Source: Bacillota bacterium (lineage in GTDB: Bacteria; Bacillota; Sulfobacillia; Sulfobacillales; Sulfobacillaceae). Taken from it: a stretch of DNA of 64,000 nucleotides. Position 1 is the stretch's first letter. Each line of letters starts with the position of its first letter. Both the position numbers and the translations under genes were made by a program. Where the stretch lies: positions 186,001-250,000 of the forward strand of contig JAPNUO010000001.1 in assembly GCA_026627065.1 (NCBI GenBank), in the 5' to 3' direction. Of this stretch, positions 49,922 through 58,542 are shown piece after piece. The notes under the pieces are model-generated. The model made no database searches. It was not told where the DNA came from and saw only the letters and a program-made list of their open reading frames with translations.

Positions 49922-51151
49922 ATGAGGGCTTCTATGACCTTAGTGCGCCGCCTTTTTTTGATTAATACCGGATGGACGCTCGCTCTCTATTTAGCGTCCA
50001 GCTTTGTCGGGGCGTGGTTTTGGCAAATCGGAACCGGGATGCGCCCCATTGTCCTGTTTTATGCGATTCTTTTTTCTGTCATGGTGGTCGCCTTTGCGGT
50101 GTCTTCGCGGGTGCGTCTGCCTCTTTCCAGTGCCGCGCTGTTGACGCTAGGCATTTTGCTCAACGCGTGTTACCTGTTCCTGTTATTTCTCCTCAAGACC
50201 GCGTCGCGCCACTTGGTGGTCCTCTTGGCGGTGCTGGACGGGGCCGCCGGCAGTTTTTACTGGCTGAGTCTCTTCGTCTTGGCGGCGTCCTGGGTTCCCC
50301 CTCAGCAAGTGACATGGTACAACAGTTGGACAGGAACGCTTGAGGCGATCTTGGGGCTGGCGGCCCCCGTTTTGAGCGGACTGGTGATTCGAAGTTTTCG
50401 CGGCCTGGCTGGGTATCGCGTGATTTTCCTCACGGCGTTTTTGGCGTTGGTGGCCGCCGCTGCGTTGGCCTGGGTGAGAACACCCCAGGAAGCTCGCGGG
50501 CGACGTCTCACCCCCGGCCCGCCACTTTACGCTTTCAGCATTCCGGGTTGGCGGCGCCTCCTCTGGAGCTTTTTGCTGCTAGGATTGCGCGATGGCGTAT
50601 ACTTTTTTGTCCCGGGACTGATGGTGTACATCGTCACCCACAATGCGCTGTGGTTAGGGGTGTACAATGCGGTGACAGCGGGCGTGCAAGGCTTGGGTTT
50701 TTGGATCCTCACGCGATCCGCTGCACAACGCCGGACGACCGCCGGCCTGCGAGTGGCTACGGGGCTAGCCCTGGTGGGATTGGTGCTCTGGATGGTGCCT
50801 TTGAGCGCGTGGACGCTTATGGGTTTAGGCGTCCTCATCTCCTTGTCCTATCCTCCGTTTAAAGTGCGGTTGGAATCTGCGGCGTTGATAGCCATTTCAC
50901 AGCATAGCCGTTCGGAGGACGACCGAGCCCGACTGACCAGCGTCAAAGAGGTCTGGATCAATGTGGGCCGATTGGCCAGCCTGTGTTTCTTCTTGTTGGT
51001 GCTAGGCTTGGCGCCGGGCCCGGTGCCTCTCTTGTGGATTCGCGATGTGTTGGGCGGCTGGGCGTTGATTGCCCTCATGTTGTATGCGGTGCTACGGGGA
51101 CTGGTTATGCCCCACGAGGTCGCGGAACGTCTGAGCATGGACGGGCATTAG
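49922..51151 (+). CDS. MFS-like transporter
   Basis: A 409-residue membrane protein with about 11-12 hydrophobic segments and sparse charged loops (RTPQEARGRRL near residue 186, VKEVWINVGRLAS near 339), fitting the major facilitator superfamily. The pattern VLDGAAGSFYWLSLFVLAASWVPPQ near 110 resembles permeases of unknown function found in Firmicutes. The start is ATG 49922 with AAGGGA nine bases ahead. It is convergent with the adaptor gene that follows; the two stops overlap by four bases (51148-51151). The substrate is unknown. Confidence 0.8.
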   Translation: MRASMTLVRRLFLINTGWTLALYLASSFVGAWFWQIGTGMRPIVLFYAILFSVMVVAFAVSSRVRLPLSSAALLTLGILLNACYLFLLFLLKTASRHLVVLLAVLDGAAGSFYWLSLFVLAASWVPPQQVTWYNSWTGTLEAILGLAAPVLSGLVIRSFRGLAGYRVIFLTAFLALVAAAALAWVRTPQEARGRRLTPGPPLYAFSIPGWRRLLWSFLLLGLRDGVYFFVPGLMVYIVTHNALWLGVYNAVTAGVQGLGFWILTRSAAQRRTTAGLRVATGLALVGLVLWMVPLSAWTLMGLGVLISLSYPPFKVRLESAALIAISQHSRSEDDRARLTSVKEVWINVGRLASLCFFLLVLGLAPGPVPLLWIRDVLGGWALIALMLYAVLRGLVMPHEVAERLSMDGH

Positions 51152-52299
51152 AAGCCGCCAAACCCTCCGCCGCCGAAGCCGCCTCCGCCAAACCCGCCAA
51201 ACCCGCCTCCGCCAAATCCGCCGCTGCGGCTAAATCCGCCGAACCCGCCGAAGCCACCAAACCCCGCACCGCCGAATCCGCTAAAGCTCGGCTCAACCGT
51301 GACGGTCACTTTGTGGTTGGTCGCGTTGAGCGAGTTTTTCGGCACCATGATGGCCTCGCCCGCCTTTAATCCGTGCGTGACGATCACCTGGTTGAGGCCG
51401 ATGAGTCCGAGTTTGACCAGCTTTTTTTGGCCGTTGGCCAACTGTACCACCCATCCTAGGGGCGTCTGGCTTACGGCATCTATAGGCACCGCGAGTCCAG
51501 ACTGGGACGCGACCTTAATGGACAAATCTGCCGACATGCCAAGCATGGGAACTGGCTTCTTGCCCAGGTGCGTAAAGCTTACCGTAAAAGGGTAAGCAGG
51601 CGAGGAGGATGACGACCCTTGGGACGATGAAGAGGTCGCCGGGTTCAACGACAGCGACGAAACCACGCCTTGATACTGCACTCCGGGTTCGCCGGGAATG
51701 GCAATGGTGACGGGTTGGCCATCTTTGAGCTCGCCCACGACCATTTCCGAGGCGCTAGCAGAGATCATGACATCCTTGGTGTCCGCCACGACAATCGACA
51801 GCGGGGTGGAGCTGGTGGCTTGGGTTACCGATGTCGTGCTCTGGGCCCCTCCAAAACCGAAGCCGCCCCGGCCAGCACCCCCAAATCCAAAACTGCTCGT
51901 TGTTGGGGCTGCAGGTGTCGTGCTCGTCGAGGACGTCGTGCTGCTGGGGACGAGGTCGCCCGCCGTTAAATTAATCGCGACCACGGTCCCCGCGAGCGGC
52001 GAGGTCAGCGTTTGTCCGTTGGCCAACGTGGCCAATGTTTGTCCTTTGCTGACCGACTGCCCGACCTTGACGGCGATGCTGCTAACCGTCGTTGTCGGCC
52101 CATCGTAGGAGACCGCCAGCTGGTTGACGCTAGCAACGGTGCCGGAAAGCGACACGTATTTGTTCACCGTGGTGCGCTGCACTGTGGTGGCGGCGAGGGC
52201 GGTGGCTTCTGTTTTAGGCGACGAGCTGAGCAGGAAGCCGACCAGAGCCCCCGCGAGCACGAGAGATAGCCCGGTGGGGGCGATAATTTTCCACTGCAT
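51148..52299 (-). CDS. MacA/HlyD-type efflux adaptor with a Gly/Phe-rich C-terminal tail
   Basis: A 383-residue adaptor. It has an N-terminal membrane anchor (TGLSLVLAGALVGFLLSSS), a lipoyl-like/barrel-sandwich region (SLSGTVASVNQLAV and LTSPLAGTVVAINLTAGDLVP) with Ser/Thr-rich linkers, and a beta-barrel region (VPIDAVSQTPLGWVVQL). The last 45 or so residues are a low-complexity tail of FGG and GGFGG units after EPSFSGFGGAGF. A shorter Gly/Phe patch (SFGFGGAGRGGFGFGG) is near residue 140. GGAGG precedes ATG 52299. It is downstream of the permease and is the second adaptor in the operon. Confidence 0.83.
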   Translation of the reverse strand: MQWKIIAPTGLSLVLAGALVGFLLSSSPKTEATALAATTVQRTTVNKYVSLSGTVASVNQLAVSYDGPTTTVSSIAVKVGQSVSKGQTLATLANGQTLTSPLAGTVVAINLTAGDLVPSSTTSSTSTTPAAPTTSSFGFGGAGRGGFGFGGAQSTTSVTQATSSTPLSIVVADTKDVMISASASEMVVGELKDGQPVTIAIPGEPGVQYQGVVSSLSLNPATSSSSQGSSSSSPAYPFTVSFTHLGKKPVPMLGMSADLSIKVASQSGLAVPIDAVSQTPLGWVVQLANGQKKLVKLGLIGLNQVIVTHGLKAGEAIMVPKNSLNATNHKVTVTVEPSFSGFGGAGFGGFGGFGGFSRSGGFGGGGFGGFGGGGFGGGGFGGF

Positions 52300-52359
52300 G
52301 CTGAAACCTCCTCAAAACCTGGCTGCGCCGTCTGCGACACGAGAGGCGAACCACTTTGA

Positions 52360-53571
52360 CTAATCCACCCGCAGGGCAGCGGCGGGGCGCATGAGCGCGG
52401 CCCTGGTTGCGGGCCAAAGGCCAAACACGAGACCCACCGCGAGCGCGAAGGCAAAGGCCACGATGGTCATCGGGACGCTTACCACCGCCGTGGACTGAAG
52501 CGCCTGGCCTATCACGTGCGAGAACGCCACACCCCCCGCCACGCCAATGAGGCCGCCGACTCCTGACAACACCAGGGACTCCACTAAAAACTGCAGCAGA
52601 ATGTCGCGAGTGGAGGCGCCGACCGCCTTGCGAATGCCGATTTCACGCGTGCGTTCGGTCACCGAGACGAGCATGATGTTCATAATCCCGATGCCGCCGA
52701 CAATGAGGGAGATGCTGGCCACTCCGCCTAAAAGATACGTGGTGACTTTGTCAACGGCGCTCAAGGTGGAGAGAATTTGCGACTGGGCGGTGACCGTAAA
52801 GTCTTGGCTCGACCCCAGCCAATTCAGCAGCTTATCCTCCAGTCGGTCTACGACGTTATTGACGTTGGCGCTTTTTGCCGCAGAAAGGTCCACAGTGGTA
52901 ATGCCGTTGTCGCCGAAGATCTGATTGTACGTTGTCCACGGAATCACAGCAAAGTCGTTGGGGTTTGACCCGGCGGACGTGGGCTTGGCGGCGAGAACGC
53001 CAATGACGTGCAGAGGGATGCCGTTGACGGTGACAATGTCGCCAATCGGATTAGCGGCCCCGAAAAGACTTGAGGCATCGCCCGAACCGAGGACAATCAC
53101 CGGATTGGCGGCTTGCACGTCAAGCGGCGAGAGAAACCGCCCTTCCGCCACGTGATATTGCAAGATGGAGGCATAGGCACTACTGGTGCCGTCTAAGGAG
53201 GAACTCAATGTGTTGTCTCCTACGGCGAGTGTAGCGCTCCCCGACATGACGGGAGCCGCGGCCACGATGCCCTTGGTACTGCCGAGCTGGGCGACTTGAC
53301 TTGGCGTCAGCGGCGGGGGCGGGGTGGGTGGCGTGGACGAGGTGGTAGCCGCGGCCCCGGCGGCAAACGGATTGTAGCCGACGTTGACATCAATGAGGTT
53401 GGACCCCAGGCTTTGGATATGGCTGGTGATGGACTGCTGGGCGCCGTTTCCGAGCGAGACTAAGGCAATGACCGCCGCCACGCCGATGATGACGCCCAGC
53501 ATGGTCAGGATCGACCGAACTTTTTGGGCCCAGATGGCCCGGAACGAGATGCGGAGGGTTTGTCCAATCAT
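52360..53571 (-). CDS. MacB-type ABC transporter permease
   Basis: A 403-residue FtsX/MacB permease. The N-terminal helix IWAQKVRSILTMLGVIIGVAAVIAL is followed by a large extracytoplasmic MacB_PCD domain (about 45-270) containing a Pro/Thr-rich insert (SSTPPTPPPPLTPSQ). Three C-terminal helices carry IGIMNIMLVSVTERTREIGIRKAVGA near 300, the ATPase-contact signature of the family. The start is ATG 53571, overlapping the ATPase stop by four bases. It works as a mechanotransmission exporter with its ATPase and adaptor, probably for peptides, lipids or antibiotics. Confidence 0.92.
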   Translation of the reverse strand: MIGQTLRISFRAIWAQKVRSILTMLGVIIGVAAVIALVSLGNGAQQSITSHIQSLGSNLIDVNVGYNPFAAGAAATTSSTPPTPPPPLTPSQVAQLGSTKGIVAAAPVMSGSATLAVGDNTLSSSLDGTSSAYASILQYHVAEGRFLSPLDVQAANPVIVLGSGDASSLFGAANPIGDIVTVNGIPLHVIGVLAAKPTSAGSNPNDFAVIPWTTYNQIFGDNGITTVDLSAAKSANVNNVVDRLEDKLLNWLGSSQDFTVTAQSQILSTLSAVDKVTTYLLGGVASISLIVGGIGIMNIMLVSVTERTREIGIRKAVGASTRDILLQFLVESLVLSGVGGLIGVAGGVAFSHVIGQALQSTAVVSVPMTIVAFAFALAVGLVFGLWPATRAALMRPAAALRVD

Positions 53572-54257
53572 GCTGTCACCTCCCGGTCGGCCACGATGCG
53601 GCCATCTTTGATTTCGAGGATGCGCTGCCCCCATTTGGCGACGTCATGGTCGTGAGTAATCATGATGATGGTGTGCCCTTCCTGGGAAAGTTCTTTGAAA
53701 AGCTGCAACACTTCCAGTCCCGTTTGGCTGTCGAGATTGCCGGTGGGCTCGTCAGCGAGAATCAGGGGAGGGCGGGTGACCAATGCGCGCGCAATGGCGA
53801 CGCGCTGCTGCTGGCCTCCTGACATTTGATTGGGACGATAGGTCAAGCGGTGTTCGAGACCCACGCGGGCTAGCGCTTCCCGCGCCCGACGGTATTGCTC
53901 CTGGCGCGAGATGCGTTGGTAGATGAGGGGCAGGGCCACGTTTTCCACCGCGTTGAGCGTCGTGAGGAGGTTAAAGTTTTGAAAGACGAACCCGATCTGC
54001 TCGCGACGCACGCGCGTGAGCTGCATTTCCGAGAGATGCGCCAGCTCCATGTTGCGGAAGTGGTATTCGCCTTGGGTGGGGACATCAAGGCAGCCCAAAA
54101 TGTGCATGAGTGTTGTTTTCCCTGACCCCGAAGGGCCCATGATGGTCACGAATTCGCCTTCTTGTACGCTAAAGGAAATGCCCTTCAGCACCGGAACTTC
54201 TTGGCCCGCCATCGGGTAACTTTTGGTGATGTGGTCTAACGCAAGCAACGTTGCCAT
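53568..54257 (-). CDS. MacB/LolD-type ABC transporter ATPase
   Basis: A 229-residue ATPase with Walker [19 protein letters not shown] near residue 41, [18 protein letters not shown], signature [16 protein letters not shown] near 145, Walker [14 protein letters not shown] and switch histidine in [12 protein letters not shown]. This is the LolD/MacB branch. ATG 54257 has GGAGG just upstream and follows the first adaptor gene by two bases. It is coupled to the permease gene by a four-base overlap. Confidence 0.94.
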   Translation of the reverse strand: MATLLALDHITKSYPMAGQEVPVLKGISFSVQEGEFVTIMGPSGSGKTTLMHILGCLDVPTQGEYHFRNMELAHLSEMQLTRVRREQIGFVFQNFNLLTTLNAVENVALPLIYQRISRQEQYRRAREALARVGLEHRLTYRPNQMSGGQQQRVAIARALVTRPPLILADEPTGNLDSQTGLEVLQLFKELSQEGHTIIMITHDHDVAKWGQRILEIKDGRIVADREVTA

Positions 54258-54258
54258 G

Positions 54259-55362
54259 TTAGCCTCCAAATCCGCGGAATCCGCCAAGACCGCCGAAGCC
54301 GCCGCCAAAGCCGCCAAATCCTGGGCGAGAGGACGTGCCGGTGGTGCTCGTGGTCGCTGCTGGATTCGGCACGAGGACCTGTTGATTGGCGGACAATCCC
54401 GAGACAATCTGCGTTTCGGTGCCGTTGGTCAGCCCCAGAACAACGGGTTTTGCGACCGGGATAGTGGTTGCGGTGCGGTGGAACGCGGCACTGGCGCTAC
54501 TAGAACCGCTGCCGCCAAAGCCCCCACCGCCAAAGCCGCCGAAGCCGCCGCCACCCCCGAAAGCTCCGCCGCCGAAGCCACCGAAACCGGCACCGCCGCC
54601 AAAGCCACCAAAAGTCGGCGTCGGCAAGGTCTTTTCCGGCACAAGGACTTCAGCCTGGCCATTCACCGTTTCAATGGCGGAAGTGGGCACGTAAATCGCG
54701 TTGTCGACCGTTCCCGTGTCAATGGTGGCATTCACGCTCATTCCCAGAAGAATCCCCGTTGGCTTGGAAATTTTAATTGTCACCGGGTAACTGACCGTGC
54801 CCGATGAACCGCTGCTGCCCAGAGCGCCTACCGTGCTGACGGTTCCTGAATAGGTCTTGTTCGGCAGCGCCGGCAGTGTCAACGTGACGGATTGTCCCAC
54901 CTTGACGTTGCGGATATCGTCTTCGGAAACGGTGACATCCGCGTAAATGGTTTTCATATTGGCCACCGTCATGATGGTTTCACCGGCAGACACATAACCC
55001 CCCGTGGAGGTGTTCAGGTTGACTACCGTGCCGGCAATGGGGCTGGTAATGGTCTGCCCGTTGGACAAGGTGGCGACTGTTTGCCCCTGCGCCACCGTTT
55101 GCCCTAAGCTGACCTTCACTTGGGAGATTTGCCCGCTGGTCGGCGCCTCAATGGTCGCCTCGTTTGCCGGGGCTATCGTGCCGCTTGCCGTGACTTGGCC
55201 TTCAAACGTGCCCTTTCGGGCTGTTTCCACCAAGTAGGCCGAAATTGCGGGGGACGCGGCAGCGCGCGCTTGATGTGAGCGGGAGGCGACAAAGCCAGCG
55301 GCTCCACCCACAATCACCACGCCGATGCCCACGTAAATCCATCGCTTGGTACTGGCCTTCAT
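54259..55362 (-). CDS. MacA/HlyD-type efflux adaptor with internal and terminal Gly/Phe-rich regions
   Basis: A 367-residue adaptor, first gene of the exporter operon. It has an N-terminal anchor (WIYVGIGVVIVGGAAGFVAS), barrel-sandwich halves GQVTASGTIAPANEATIEAPTSG (split as GQVTASGTIAP near 54 and IEAPTSGQI near 71) and ITSPIAGTVVNL near 105, and a beta-barrel (VTVSEDDIRNVKVGQSVTLTL). Then come about 45 residues of FGG/GGFGG repeats near 245-290 inside the membrane-proximal region, and a second Gly/Phe tail at the C-terminus (RPGFGGFGGGFGGLGG). It shares these with the other adaptor. No outer-membrane partner is expected in a monoderm. Confidence 0.85.
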   Translation of the reverse strand: MKASTKRWIYVGIGVVIVGGAAGFVASRSHQARAAASPAISAYLVETARKGTFEGQVTASGTIAPANEATIEAPTSGQISQVKVSLGQTVAQGQTVATLSNGQTITSPIAGTVVNLNTSTGGYVSAGETIMTVANMKTIYADVTVSEDDIRNVKVGQSVTLTLPALPNKTYSGTVSTVGALGSSGSSGTVSYPVTIKISKPTGILLGMSVNATIDTGTVDNAIYVPTSAIETVNGQAEVLVPEKTLPTPTFGGFGGGAGFGGFGGGAFGGGGGFGGFGGGGFGGSGSSSASAAFHRTATTIPVAKPVVLGLTNGTETQIVSGLSANQQVLVPNPAATTSTTGTSSRPGFGGFGGGFGGLGGFRGFGG

Positions 55363-55498
55363 GGGTATGACGTCTCCTTCTCAGGTTTTGATGGCATCGT
55401 AGCCAAAAGTTGTTACCAATGTGTTTCAAAATCGACCAATGGGCCAATCTTTCGTCCCCCAGGCTCTCAAGGAGCGTGCAAGGTGGTATGATGAGCGG

Positions 55499-56707
55499 GT
55501 GATAACGCGAAAGAGCAACGCACAAATCTTCCTCCTGACGGAATTTCCCTGGTCCCTGACGGTGGCCTGGATGTCGTCATACCTTACGATCTTTCTGGTC
55601 GGCGAGCACTTGGCGGCACGGACAATCGGCTGGGCGTTGGGTGTGGGAAACGTCATCCAAGTCGTCGGCCTGGCCTACGCCGGCGGCCTGGCTCGTCGAA
55701 TTGGCCGCAAGAACAGCATTATGGCCGGTGACTTCGGAGGCTGGGTTGTGGTGCTGGCGCTGTGGGCGCTGGCGAAAAGTCCCCTCCTTTTAGCGCTGGG
55801 GCTGGTGTTGAATCAAGGATCGGGATTTGTCGGCCCGGCCTGGAACAGCCTATTTAGCGAGGGGGAAGATCCTCGAACATTGCCCCGGGCGTTCTTCATC
55901 CTTCAAGTGCTGGGCGTTTTAGGAGGCCTGGTATTGCCGGTGATCGCGCCCTGGGTGGCTGAGCGAGGCGTGGTCTTTACCGGTCGATGGATCTTGCGTG
56001 GACTGTGGCCTTTGGTGGCCTTGTCTTGGTTGCTTCGCTGGCTCTGGCTGCAGGAATCGGAGGCCGGACGCGACGCCCTTCGCGAGAAGACGCCCCGTCG
56101 CGTCGTGTGGCGGCATTTAAAGGAAGGTTTTCGGGGACTCGGGGGCGTGCTCGCATTAGTCAGGGTTTTGGTGCAGGTCCCGCTGTTGTTGTTTAGCACG
56201 TTAGCTCCCTTGGCCCTGGTGTCTCGCCGCGGTCTTGCGATGCCACCCAGCTTCTTGGCCTGGCTTCCGCTCCCGGCAACTGCTGCGTTGGGACTATTGT
56301 GGCTGATGCGCCATCAACGTTTTCACATGTCGCGCGCTCAGGGCATCAGCCTGAGTTTGGCCTTGCTGCTCGGGGGCTTCGGGTTGCTGGCGCTGGCCGG
56401 ACCGCAAGAAAAATGGGTCGGGTTTGTGGCTTGGGCTCTTGTTGCGGCTGGGCAATCTGAGTTTTGGAGCAGCCACACGAGCTACTGGATGACGTGGCTT
56501 AGCGACACAGTGCGCGTCGATGTCCAAGGGTGGATTGGCGTGATGACAGCGGGCATGGTGGCCGGCCTTTCTCCGGTGGTGGCGCCAGTCATGGCCCAGC
56601 AACCGCATCCGATATTTTGGGTGTTTACGGGAATTTTCGCTATCTCATTGGTTGTGTGGAGTCTCGCGTCCGTCTTTGTGCCTCAGGCGCCGAGAGATAG
56701 CGCATAA
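55499..56707 (+). CDS. MFS transporter
   Basis: A 402-residue major facilitator protein with about 12 hydrophobic segments. The motif after helix 2 reads GGLARRIGRKNSIMAGD, matching the MFS signature (GxLaDrxGrkxxl). The start is uncertain: GTG 55499 gives MITRKSNAQIFLLTEFPW, a typical short cytoplasmic lead, with AAGGTGG somewhat far ahead; upstream in-frame ATGs at 55421 and 55439 lack ribosome sites. The gene is divergent from the adaptor operon, with 136 bases between. The substrate is unknown. Confidence 0.85.
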   Translation: MITRKSNAQIFLLTEFPWSLTVAWMSSYLTIFLVGEHLAARTIGWALGVGNVIQVVGLAYAGGLARRIGRKNSIMAGDFGGWVVVLALWALAKSPLLLALGLVLNQGSGFVGPAWNSLFSEGEDPRTLPRAFFILQVLGVLGGLVLPVIAPWVAERGVVFTGRWILRGLWPLVALSWLLRWLWLQESEAGRDALREKTPRRVVWRHLKEGFRGLGGVLALVRVLVQVPLLLFSTLAPLALVSRRGLAMPPSFLAWLPLPATAALGLLWLMRHQRFHMSRAQGISLSLALLLGGFGLLALAGPQEKWVGFVAWALVAAGQSEFWSSHTSYWMTWLSDTVRVDVQGWIGVMTAGMVAGLSPVVAPVMAQQPHPIFWVFTGIFAISLVVWSLASVFVPQAPRDSA

Positions 56708-56747
56708 GGGGAAGCCAAGGGTTTGACACTAGAGCGGGTGATGGACG

Positions 56748-57455
56748 ATGTCCTCCCGGTTTTTCGGCACCGCCGCCATTTTGACGGTCCTGGTGGTGGC
56801 GGCGATACAGGGGCGCCATCCTGTGAGCCACGCCTTGTCCCTTCCTTCTGATGCGTCGTTGACGGCGCTTGGGGGCATTACGGTGTGGCCCTGGCAGGCC
56901 GGCGGAATCCTTAGTCAGCCGCGCCGTTTCGAAGCCCTTCCGTATGGCACTCAACAGGTTCGGGACAACACCCTGCCGCAGGGTCAGGTCATGCTGGAAC
57001 ATCCTGGACAGGAAGGTATAGCCTTGGCGGTTGGATCCCACAAAACGCCATGGTTGCCGCCCCGACCGGCCGTCGTGGCGGTGGGGACCGAAACGGTGCA
57101 TACGCTGAAGGTGGGTGGGGTGACCTATCGCTATGACCGCGTGCTGACAATGATGACGACGGCCTACAACGGGTCTTGGGCCATGAACGGCGCGGCGGGA
57201 CCGGTGGCTGCCTGGAATGGGCAGCCCTTGCGGCCTGGCGACGTCGCCGTCGACCCGGCGATTATTCCTCTGGGCACCTATTTGTACATCGACGGCTATG
57301 GCCCTGCGCGCGCTGTTGACACGGGATCGGACATTTGGGGAGACCACATCGATTTGTTTTTTAACGAATCCGACGTTAAAGTCGCGCTCTACGGGATTCA
57401 ATTTCACAAAGTCTATGTCTTAACTCAGCCTCCGCCCCATTTCCCTCCCCAGTAA
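56748..57455 (+). CDS. Exported 3D-domain protein
   Basis: A 235-residue exported protein: signal or anchor at the start (FFGTAAILTVLVVAAIQG), then a G5-like stretch (ALPYGTQQVRDNTLPQGQ near 65, ending HPGQEGIAL) and the C-terminal 3D domain. The latter shows TAYNGSWAMNG, VAVDPAIIPLGTYLYIDGYG and AVDTGSDIWGDHIDLFF, with the three conserved aspartates that name the domain. 3D/MltA-like domains cut or bind peptidoglycan, e.g. in YocH- and YuiC-like wall proteins. The start is ATG 56748 behind a weak GCGGGTGA. Confidence 0.9.
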   Translation: MSSRFFGTAAILTVLVVAAIQGRHPVSHALSLPSDASLTALGGITVWPWQAGGILSQPRRFEALPYGTQQVRDNTLPQGQVMLEHPGQEGIALAVGSHKTPWLPPRPAVVAVGTETVHTLKVGGVTYRYDRVLTMMTTAYNGSWAMNGAAGPVAAWNGQPLRPGDVAVDPAIIPLGTYLYIDGYGPARAVDTGSDIWGDHIDLFFNESDVKVALYGIQFHKVYVLTQPPPHFPPQ

Positions 57456-57537
57456 AGCGCCTCCTCTGTAACAGTTTGGCAATACCTTTGGGGCATAAGA
57501 GCCAGAGAGGGTATTTGCAGAGAAAGGGGAGAATGCG

Positions 57538-58308
57538 TTGAAAGCAGTGGGATGGGCATTGGCGGCAATAGTCGTTGGCGGTGCCGCCGGCGTGACAGTC
57601 GCGATGGTGCACCATCGCGCGGACAGTGCGGTCAGTGCCGGAGCTGCCTCCACATCGGCTCTCGGACCAGGGCCAGGAACCTTTGGGATGATGGGCAATT
57701 TGATAGCGGATGCGGCCAAGGCACTCAACCTCACCTCGAGTCAATTGATGGTGGATCTGAAGTCTGGGGAGAGTCTGGCGACAATTGCCAGTCAGCACGG
57801 CTCGTCGGCCAGCGCTCTGGAATCCACCTTGTTAGCCGATGCCAAGTCTTCGGTCCAATCGGCGTTGGCTGATGGGCGTCTTACGACGGCGGAAGCGAGT
57901 CAGATTGAGTCTCGGTTAGGCGCGCTCGTCGATCGCCTGGTAACAGCGACGCCGGGAGAGTTTAGTCATGCACCGGGCGCTTGGCGTCACTCGGGCACTC
58001 CAGGCGGGTTGATGGGAAGCTTGATGTCTGATGCGGCCGAAACGCTGCACGTGTCGACAAGCGAGCTCGAGTCGGATCTTCAGTCGGGAAAAACGCTGGC
58101 CACGGTGGCGAAAGATCAAGGAGTATCTGTCAGCCAGTTGGAATCCACGCTGACCCAGGATCTCAAGTCGGAGATGCAGAATGCCGTCAAAGACGGCCGT
58201 GTCAGTGCTTCCTTGGCTAGCGAGTTGGAATCGCACCTGAGTGCGATGGTCTCTCACTGGGTGGATGGAACAGGTTTTCACGCGTACAGTGACGGTTGGG
58301 GACAGTAG
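57538..58308 (+). CDS. Secreted protein with two tandem helical repeats, unknown function
   Basis: A 256-residue exported protein: signal segment VGWALAAIVVGGAAGVTVAM, then two copies of an 80-residue unit. Repeat 1 (about 55-135) has DAAKALNLTSSQLMVDLKSG, ESLATIASQHG and ALADGRLTTAEASQIESRL. Repeat 2 (about 162-242) has DAAETLHVSTSELESDLQSG, KTLATVAKDQG and AVKDGRVSASLASELESHL. Similar units are common in Firmicute exported proteins of unknown role. The start is TTG 57538 with AAGGGGAG ahead. It follows the 3D-domain protein and is ended by a terminator. Confidence 0.8.
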   Translation: MKAVGWALAAIVVGGAAGVTVAMVHHRADSAVSAGAASTSALGPGPGTFGMMGNLIADAAKALNLTSSQLMVDLKSGESLATIASQHGSSASALESTLLADAKSSVQSALADGRLTTAEASQIESRLGALVDRLVTATPGEFSHAPGAWRHSGTPGGLMGSLMSDAAETLHVSTSELESDLQSGKTLATVAKDQGVSVSQLESTLTQDLKSEMQNAVKDGRVSASLASELESHLSAMVSHWVDGTGFHAYSDGWGQ

Positions 58309-58339
58309 CGATTAAATTCCCGTCAGCTTTTGACATCAC

Positions 58340-58376
58340 GCAGCCCTCGCTATGGCTACAGGAGGGCTGCGCCTTT
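58340..58376 (+). terminator. Terminator after the two-repeat protein gene
   Basis: GCAGCCCTC pairs perfectly with GAGGGCTGC across a 13-base loop, followed by GCCTTTCT, 31 bases after the stop codon. Confidence 0.75.
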
Positions 58377-58542
58377 CTGGTTCGCTCTTCGCCGCTGGAG
58401 TACTGCTTGGGCAGAGGACATTGAGGAGGCTTGCATGCATCGTGTTCCCCATCCTGGGCGGGGGATGCCGCCGTCAACTACTATGGATTCAAGGGGAATT
58501 TGCGGTATGATTTGGCTAGTCTTTTAGGGGAGGATCTGCCAG

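Noticed and set aside
51105..55240. Many long plus-strand ORFs rich in Ala, Pro, Lys and Ser over the adaptor genes
   Set aside because: They are complementary shadows of the Gly/Phe-rich minus-strand coding repeats; no ribosome sites and no family features.
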